Shown piece after piece: positions 4,066-8,628 of a DNA stretch of 8,628 nucleotides (its first letter is position 1; each line of letters opens with the position of its first letter). This DNA is from CAZVCJ01 sp964625745. GTDB lineage: Bacteria > Chloroflexota > Anaerolineae > VGOG01. A model generated the notes under the pieces. The model searched no databases, was not told the origin of the DNA, and saw only the letters and a list, made by a program, of their open reading frames with translations. A program made the position numbers and the translations under genes. The stretch spans positions 1 through 8,628 of the forward strand of contig CAZVCJ010000169.1 of assembly GCA_964625745.1 (NCBI GenBank), in the 5' to 3' direction.

Positions 4066-5673
4066 ATGAACATCACGACGTTGGAGAACTGGCTTTGGGA
4101 GGCGGCGTGCAGCGTCCGTGGGCCACTGGACGCGCCCAAGTACAAGGATTACATCTTGCCACTCCTCTTCTACAAGCGGCTGTCCGACGTGTACGAGGAC
4201 GAGCTGCAAAAACTGAGCCAGGAGTTCGGTGACGAGGCATGGGCCCGGGCACAGGCTCAAGAGGACCGTGCTCTGATCCGCTTCTACATCCCCAACGGCT
4301 ACACCTGGCCCGAGGTGCGCAGAAGCCCCGTCAAACTGGGTGAGCGCCTGACTGACGCCGTGAAAGCCATCTCCAAAGAGAACCCCAGACTGGTGGGCGT
4401 CATTGACATCGTGGACTTCAACGCCACCGCCGCCGGCCAGCGTATCCTGGACGATGATACCCTGGCTCGGCTGACGGAAATCCTCAATCGCCAGCGATTG
4501 GGCCTGCGCGCCGTGGAGCCCGACATCCTGGGGCGGGCCTACGAGTACCTGCTGCGCAAGTTCGCCGAGGGTTCCGGCCAGAGCGCGGGCGAGTTCTACA
4601 CGCCGATGGAAGTGGCGACGTTGATGTCCTTCATCCTCGACCCCGAGGAGGGTGAGACCATCTACGATCCGGCCTGCGGCTCCGGCGGCTTGCTCATCAA
4701 GTCCCAGTTGCGCCTGAGAGACAAGGCGGCGCAGCGCCTGGGCAGGGAGGCGCACGACCTCAAGCCGGGCGATGTGCAGCGGCCGCTCCAACTCTTCGGC
4801 CAGGAGATCAATCACGTCACCTATGCTATGGCCAAGATGAACGCCTTCGTGCACGACATGGAGGCCGAGATCGCCCTGGGCGACACGATGAAGGCGCCTC
4901 GCTTCACTGCTCCCCTCTCCCTCGCAGGGAGAGGGGCCGGGGGTGAGGGTGCCATGCGCGTCTTTGACAAGGTGACAGCCAATCCTATGTGGAACCAGAA
5001 GTTCGGCACCGAAGTCTACGAGAACGACACCTTCAACCGCTTCACTCGAGGCACGCCGCCGGGAAGTTCTGCCGACTGGGGCTGGATTCAGCACATGTAC
5101 GCTTCCCTGAAAGAGAGCGGCAAGATGGCAGTGGTGCTGGACACCGGCGCTGTCTCCCGTGGCAGCGGCAATCAGGGCAGCAACCGCGAGCGGGACGTCC
5201 GCAGAACTTTCGTCGAGGGCGACCTGGTTGCGAAGGGAGACCTCATCGAGACGGTCATCCTGCTGCCTGAGAACCTGTTCTACAACACCACCGCGCCGGG
5301 CATCATCATGGTCATCAACAAGGCCAAGCCGCATCCTGGCGAGATCCTGCTCATCAACACCAGCAAGCTCTGCGCCAAAGGCCGCCCGAAGAACTACCTG
5401 ACCGACGAGCATATTCGCCACATTTACGAGATCTACCGCGACTGGCGGGCCGAGGACGGAGTGAGCGCCATCATCACCACCCAGGAAGCGGCCCGTAGCG
5501 ACTACAACCTGAGCCCCTCCCGCTACGTGGCCAGCGACGATGTGGAGCTGCCGCTGCCATTAGAGGAGGCGCTGGTGCTGCTGGCCCAGGCCGAGGAGGA
5601 GCAGGCCGAGGCGGACGCGGAATTGGACCAGGTGCTGATTGCACTGGGATTTGAGGAGTGGAGACATGCCTAA
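4066..5673 (+). CDS. hsdM: Type I restriction-modification DNA methyltransferase subunit HsdM
   Basis: The 535-aa protein is the modification subunit of a type I restriction enzyme, transferring methyl from S-adenosylmethionine to adenine N6 at a site chosen by HsdS. An N-terminal helical domain (residues 1-130, LENWLWEAACSVRGPLDAPK) precedes EFYTP at 176-180. Motif I, DPACGSGG, lies at 201-208 and motif IV, NPMW, at 306-309, the NPMWNQ form used by one HsdM branch in place of NPPF. ADWGWIQHM and DTGAVSRGSGNQG follow. ATG 4066 is chosen because the promoter -10 covers the upstream ATG 4024 and GGGGG stands five bases before 4066. Residues 282-296 (PLSLAGRGAGGEG) are a translated palindromic repeat. 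The stop overlaps mntA by eight bases. Confidence 0.95.
   Translation: MNITTLENWLWEAACSVRGPLDAPKYKDYILPLLFYKRLSDVYEDELQKLSQEFGDEAWARAQAQEDRALIRFYIPNGYTWPEVRRSPVKLGERLTDAVKAISKENPRLVGVIDIVDFNATAAGQRILDDDTLARLTEILNRQRLGLRAVEPDILGRAYEYLLRKFAEGSGQSAGEFYTPMEVATLMSFILDPEEGETIYDPACGSGGLLIKSQLRLRDKAAQRLGREAHDLKPGDVQRPLQLFGQEINHVTYAMAKMNAFVHDMEAEIALGDTMKAPRFTAPLSLAGRGAGGEGAMRVFDKVTANPMWNQKFGTEVYENDTFNRFTRGTPPGSSADWGWIQHMYASLKESGKMAVVLDTGAVSRGSGNQGSNRERDVRRTFVEGDLVAKGDLIETVILLPENLFYNTTAPGIIMVINKAKPHPGEILLINTSKLCAKGRPKNYLTDEHIRHIYEIYRDWRAEDGVSAIITTQEAARSDYNLSPSRYVASDDVELPLPLEEALVLLAQAEEEQAEADAELDQVLIALGFEEWRHA
4909..4953 (+). repeat. Palindromic repeat inserted in frame in hsdM
   Basis: CCCCTCTCCCT (4912-4922), CGC, AGGGAGAGGGG (4926-4936) forms a perfect 11-bp hairpin, followed by CCGGGGGTGAGGG. 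This is a widely scattered repeat in many Chloroflexota-like genomes, from memory and not searched. About 45 bases add 15 Gly/Ala/Leu-rich residues to HsdM without shifting frame, between GDTMKAPRF and the strand leading to NPMW. It does not introduce a stop. Confidence 0.85.
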
Positions 5674-5968
5674 GCCAAAGATTGAAATTCCTACAGACAA
5701 GATCGCCGACTTTTGCCGCCGCCATCACATTCGGCGCCTTTCCATCTTCGGCTCTGTCTTGCGAGAGGACTTCCGCCCAGACAGCGATGCCGATATGCTG
5801 ATCGAGTTCGAGCCAGAGGCACAGGTGGGCTTTATCGCCCTGAGCCAGATGCAGCGGGAACTCTCCGAACTTTTGCAGCGCCCGGTGGACCTGGTGCCAA
5901 GGGAGGGGTTGAAGCCCATAATCCGAGAGGCTGTCCTATCCAGCTCGGAGGTAGTCTATGCGGCGTGA
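5666..5968 (+). CDS. mntA: MntA-type minimal nucleotidyltransferase antitoxin
   Basis: This 100-aa MNT-fold protein has the motif FGSVLREDFRPDSDADMLIE, with G29-S30 and the metal-binding pair D41/D43. In characterised HepT-MntA pairs the nucleotidyltransferase neutralises the HEPN toxin by adding AMP units to a tyrosine beside its active site. The partner here carries that tyrosine. ATG 5666 is favoured over an upstream GTG because GAGGAG (5653-5658) sits seven bases before it and the N-terminus MPKPKIEIP fits the family. It overlaps hsdM by eight bases and hepT by eleven, so all are probably one transcript with coupled translation. The family call is very solid; the AMP-transfer activity is inferred from relatives. 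Confidence 0.92.
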   Translation: MPKPKIEIPTDKIADFCRRHHIRRLSIFGSVLREDFRPDSDADMLIEFEPEAQVGFIALSQMQRELSELLQRPVDLVPREGLKPIIREAVLSSSEVVYAA

Positions 5969-6305
5969 GGAACTGTACTTAACCGATATTGTGGAAGCGG
6001 CGGATGCCATTCAGCGCTTCGTCGAGGGGATTCAACACAAAGACTTGATTGACGACGAACTGCGTCAGAGCGCCGTGCTTCAAAAACTGATCGTGATTGG
6101 CGAGGCCGCCGCTCGGTTGCCGAGGGAGTTTAGAGAACGTCATCCCGAAATCGAATGGGCTGACATTGTGAGGTTCCGCAATATCGCCGTCCATGAATAC
6201 TTTGCGGTGAGCTGGTCTATCGTCTGGGTGACGGCAACGCAAGAGGTCCCCGGCTTGCGGCGAAAAGTTGCTAAGATTCTCGCGGAGGAATACGCAGATG
6301 ACTGA
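5958..6305 (+). CDS. hepT: HepT-type HEPN ribonuclease toxin (DUF86)
   Basis: This 115-aa all-helical HEPN protein of the DUF86/HepT family carries the catalytic Rx4-6H signature as R74-N-I-A-V-H79-E-Y81. R74 and H79 form the RNase site, and Y81 is the equivalent of the tyrosine modified by MntA in studied systems. Length and motif place are normal, so the toxin appears intact. IVIGEAAARLPREFRERHPE is the conserved region before the motif. The start at 5958 overlaps the end of mntA by eleven bases, and its stop overlaps the hsdS ATG by eight (ATGACTGA). It is embedded in the type I operon rather than standing alone, so toxin, antitoxin and specificity subunit are translationally linked. Confidence 0.93.
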   Translation: MRREELYLTDIVEAADAIQRFVEGIQHKDLIDDELRQSAVLQKLIVIGEAAARLPREFRERHPEIEWADIVRFRNIAVHEYFAVSWSIVWVTATQEVPGLRRKVAKILAEEYADD

Positions 6306-7581
6306 AGCCACCAACGGCTTCAAAGAGACTGAGATCGGCCCGATCCCGGTGGATTGGGAGGTGGTGCCTCTTCGGGAAGTTACAGAGAAAGCACAAACAC
6401 GCGACCCGCGCAAAACGCTGGGTGAGACTTTTAGGTACATTGACGTATCGAGTGTTTCAAACGAGACCTACCACGTTCAGGGATGGAAAGAGTATAAAGG
6501 GCACGAAGCGCCAAGTCGTGCTCGCAAGGTGGTTGAAACCCGAGACACTATCTTTGCTACAGTTCGTCCTTACCTGAGAAATATAGCCCAAGTTCCAAGC
6601 CATCTGCACAACGAGATTTGCTCCACGGGCTTCTGCGTGATTCGAGCAAAACCTGGAAAGGCCGAGCCTGACTATCTCTTCTATGTTACTCTCTCCGATG
6701 CTTTCATTGCTCGCGTCGTAGCACAGCAAAGGGGCTCAAGCTATCCAGCGGTCAGTGACGAGGTAGTGCTGAGTGAACTCATCCCCCTCCCTCCCCTCCC
6801 CGAACAGCGCCGCATCGCCCACGTCCTCAGCACTATCCAGCGGGCCATCGCCGCCCAGGACGCCCTGATCGCCGCCGCCCGCGAACTCAAGCGCAGCCTG
6901 ATGCAGCGCCTCTTCACCTACGGCCCCGACGCCGAGCCCGCTCCCACGAAGGAGACGGAGATCGGCGAAATCCCGAAGCACTGGGAGGTAGTGCGGGTAG
7001 GCGATGTTTTTGAGATCAAGCTCGGCAAGATGTTGTCAAAAGCTGCCAGAAGAGGTATTTCGCCACGTCCCTATCTGCGAAATGCGAACGTCCAGTGGGG
7101 ATACATTGACCTAAGCGATGTAAAGGAAATGGATTTTACCCTTGATGAAATGGAGATTTTTAGACTGAGGAAGGACGATATTCTGGTTTGTGAGGGTGGC
7201 GATATTGGTAGAACAGCAATCTGGGAAGAGCAAATGCCCGAGTGTTACTACCAGAAAGCCCTCCATCGACTTAGACCCAAAGAGCCGAATATCCTGCCAA
7301 GATTCTTTCTCTACTACATGATGTTCATTTTCTTGGTTCGACGGGTTCCGATAGTTGAAGGAGCTAGATCAACAATCGCTCACTTGCCTGTTGCAAAGCT
7401 GAGAATGGTCCCAGTTGCTCTGCCATCTTTCAATGAGCAGATTCAAGTGGTAGAGCAGATTAACGCTGTGGACCACAAGATCGAGGCCGAGGAGCAGCGC
7501 AAGGCGGCACTGCAGGAGTTGTTCAAGACGATGCTGCATCAGTTGATGACGGGGCAGGTGCGGCCGAAGGAGAAGTTGTGA
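6298..7581 (+). CDS. hsdS: Type I restriction-modification specificity subunit HsdS
   Basis: The 427-aa protein recognises the two half-sites of the methylation and restriction target. Each half opens with KETEIGxIPxxWEVV (residues 9 and 218), followed by a target-recognition domain (about 24-160 and 235-375). Each domain ends in a conserved helix, beginning PLPPLPEQRRIAHVLSTI (near 165) and SFNEQIQVVEQI (near 378). The two domains differ from each other and look lower in GC than the conserved segments, as expected for exchanged domains. ATG 6298 has GGAGGA (6284-6289) eight bases upstream and overlaps hepT. The final segment IEAEEQRKAALQELFKTML recurs at the right end of the window. HsdR is not seen. 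Confidence 0.93.
   Translation: MTEATNGFKETEIGPIPVDWEVVPLREVTEKAQTRDPRKTLGETFRYIDVSSVSNETYHVQGWKEYKGHEAPSRARKVVETRDTIFATVRPYLRNIAQVPSHLHNEICSTGFCVIRAKPGKAEPDYLFYVTLSDAFIARVVAQQRGSSYPAVSDEVVLSELIPLPPLPEQRRIAHVLSTIQRAIAAQDALIAAARELKRSLMQRLFTYGPDAEPAPTKETEIGEIPKHWEVVRVGDVFEIKLGKMLSKAARRGISPRPYLRNANVQWGYIDLSDVKEMDFTLDEMEIFRLRKDDILVCEGGDIGRTAIWEEQMPECYYQKALHRLRPKEPNILPRFFLYYMMFIFLVRRVPIVEGARSTIAHLPVAKLRMVPVALPSFNEQIQVVEQINAVDHKIEAEEQRKAALQELFKTMLHQLMTGQVRPKEKL
7477..7563 (+). repeat. HsdS C-terminal tail repeat, copy 1
   Basis: These 87 bases, in the same orientation, match 8511-8597 with about eight differences counted by eye. The first 32 bases are identical. The two copies flank the DUF3800 gene as direct repeats about one kilobase apart. 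Confidence 0.9.
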
Positions 7582-7584
7582 GCC

Positions 7585-8463
7585 ATGCAACCTACTCACG
7601 TCGCCTACGCAGATGAGTCATATTGCACTGCTGAACGTTATCGAAGTGTTGCGACCGTCACACTTGCTAGGGAGACAGCAGATGATCTTGTCTCGCATCT
7701 TTTCAAACTTCTCAGCACTTCTGAGATCAAAGAGTTCAAGTGGAGCAAACTTCGTCAGGCAAGAGAACGTTTTGCTGCACTGAAATTCATTGACCTCGTT
7801 GTTGAGGAGGCACTGAACGAGAGGATGCGCGTTGACGTACTGATCTGGGATACAGAGGACAGCCGGCACAAGATCAAGAGGCGTGACGATCAGGCAAATT
7901 TGCAGCGCATGTACTATCACTTATTCAAGAATATATTGCAGCGCTGGCCAAGTGGGAGTACGTGGACGCTATATCCTGATGAGAATTCTGCACTCGATTG
8001 GGCAACTATGGCGGACTTCTTGGATGCTGCTGCATTCAATCTGGGAGTCGATCCCAATTTGCTAGCGCCGTCTTTTCGCGCCCGCCTCGAACGCGATTTT
8101 CAGATCCTTGAGATAGTTGAGATGGATTCAATCAAAACACCTATTTGCCAGGTGGCCGATTTGTTTGCTGGCCTGGGTGTCTTCTCCAGAAAACGCTACT
8201 CGCAATACCGTGAATGGCTAGAACGACAATCAAATCAACTGCCGCTCTTCCCCCTCATTAGTGTGGAATTAAGCAACTCAGACAAAGAGCGATGCACTGT
8301 TTTGAAATATCTCGATGATCTCTGTAAGCGGCACAAACTCGGTGTTGGCCTGAGATCGAGTCACGGACTTCGGACGTATAACCCTGTGAATCCGATGAAT
8401 TTCTGGCCGTATGAGCCGCAGCATCCCAAGGACAAGGCACCTACGAAAGGCAGCGAGATGTAG
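7585..8463 (+). CDS. DUF3800 domain protein
   Basis: This 292-aa soluble protein has the DUF3800 hallmarks: an N-terminal YADES (D10-E11), a central acidic LYPDEN (D132-E133), and QVADLFAGL near residue 189 (D192), where relatives usually read QLADLLAG. DUF3800 proteins are common beside defence and mobile genes. The spaced acidic residues have been taken to suggest a nuclease-like metal site, but the activity is not established to my knowledge. The ATG lies three bases after the hsdS stop, with GGAG at 7569-7572 inside hsdS, so it is probably cotranscribed. Its base composition is visibly more AT-rich than the hsdM and hsdS ends around it, and it lies between two copies of the HsdS tail, both signs of insertion. 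Confidence 0.85.
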   Translation: MQPTHVAYADESYCTAERYRSVATVTLARETADDLVSHLFKLLSTSEIKEFKWSKLRQARERFAALKFIDLVVEEALNERMRVDVLIWDTEDSRHKIKRRDDQANLQRMYYHLFKNILQRWPSGSTWTLYPDENSALDWATMADFLDAAAFNLGVDPNLLAPSFRARLERDFQILEIVEMDSIKTPICQVADLFAGLGVFSRKRYSQYREWLERQSNQLPLFPLISVELSNSDKERCTVLKYLDDLCKRHKLGVGLRSSHGLRTYNPVNPMNFWPYEPQHPKDKAPTKGSEM

Positions 8464-8469
8464 ATTGCC

Positions 8470-8618
8470 AGACGTGTGAAATCGCCCGCATGTTGTCGGC
8501 GGCGGATCGCAAGATCGAGGCCGAGGAGCAGCGCAAGGCGGCGCTGGGAGCGTTGTTCAAGTCTATGCTGCACCAGTTGATGACGGGGCAGGTGCGGGTG
8601 AATGAGAACCGCGAGTGA
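8470..8618 (+). pseudogene. Second HsdS 3' end (remnant)
   Basis: Read in frame, DCQTCEIARMLSAADRKIEA continues into the EEQRKAAL...HQLMTGQVR end of HsdS and stops at TGA 8616-8618. It matches the C-terminal conserved helix of type I specificity subunits. The CEIARML part resembles the usual EQREIA motif better than the tail of the full hsdS does (EQIQVVEQI). There is no ribosome binding site and no target-recognition domain. It starts within about ten bases of the DUF3800 stop. This is the end of another, or the original, hsdS left after insertion or recombination. ATG 8490 would give a 42-aa peptide, unlikely to be meaningful. Confidence 0.8.
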
Positions 8619-8628
8619 GACCAGTAGC

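Noticed and set aside
3910..5421. 503-codon open frame on the minus strand opposite hsdM
   Set aside because: It is antisense to a clearly conserved HsdM, has no recognisable motif, and crosses both divergent promoters. Long antisense frames are expected opposite GC-rich genes.
8464..8628. Start of another complete hsdS or an hsdR gene at the right edge
   Set aside because: The readable frame is only the C-terminal HsdS helix ending in a stop. No helicase or nuclease motifs of HsdR are present.

Overview
The window looks like a piece of an accessory, defence-rich region from a bacterial scaffold of moderately high GC. It contains a 100-N scaffold gap (1282-1381). Two interspersed palindromic repeat elements (3505-3578 and 4909-4953) and the style of the small toxin-antitoxin genes recall genomes of filamentous Chloroflexota, but no marker gene here proves the taxonomy, so that is an inference only. 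No integrase, transposase or CRISPR array is visible.

Left part (1-3400, plus strand): a mosaic of small modules and gene ends. A YgiT/MqsA-type zinc-finger antitoxin-like gene (56-307) is followed by a 34-codon open frame that may be the 3' end of a lost gene (300-404). Next is a COG3541/RlaP-family nucleotidyltransferase (401-1195), which can only be read in full from a CTG start. A following gene starts at 1192 and is cut by the gap. After the gap come a 3' tail of a second nucleotidyltransferase copy (1382-1510), a tRNA 3'-half-like fragment (about 1509-1566), and a small antitoxin gene (1592-1819) overlapping a truncated PemK/MazF toxin (1786-1941). A tightly coupled two-gene cassette follows: a 289-aa protein with a possible PD-(D/E)xK nuclease signature and a 100-aa partner (1973-3141). 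Then come a third copy of the nucleotidyltransferase tail (3144-3374) and a strong intrinsic terminator (3357-3392).

Middle (3400-4030): a palindromic repeat element, then a minus-strand module with a DUF2281-like antitoxin (3645-3884) and a short, apparently disrupted partner. This module is transcribed divergently from the right half. Two textbook extended -10 promoters stand back to back, with an inverted repeat between them.

Right part (4066-8628, plus strand): a type I restriction-modification operon. HsdM (4066-5673) carries an in-frame palindromic repeat insertion. An intact MntA/HepT (MNT-HEPN) toxin-antitoxin pair is wedged between hsdM and hsdS with overlapping reading frames. HsdS (6298-7581) has two target-recognition domains. 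A DUF3800 protein gene (7585-8463) lies downstream, followed by a second HsdS 3' end (about 8470-8618). HsdR is not in the window and may lie beyond the right edge or elsewhere.

The common thread is that cargo genes sit between repeated 3' tails of a resident gene. The nucleotidyltransferase tail occurs three times and the HsdS tail twice, all in the same orientation. This points to repeated insertion, unequal recombination or cassette exchange at gene 3' ends. Three of the four toxin-antitoxin-like modules keep the antitoxin-like gene while the toxin is truncated, disrupted or not visible; only MntA-HepT looks intact.
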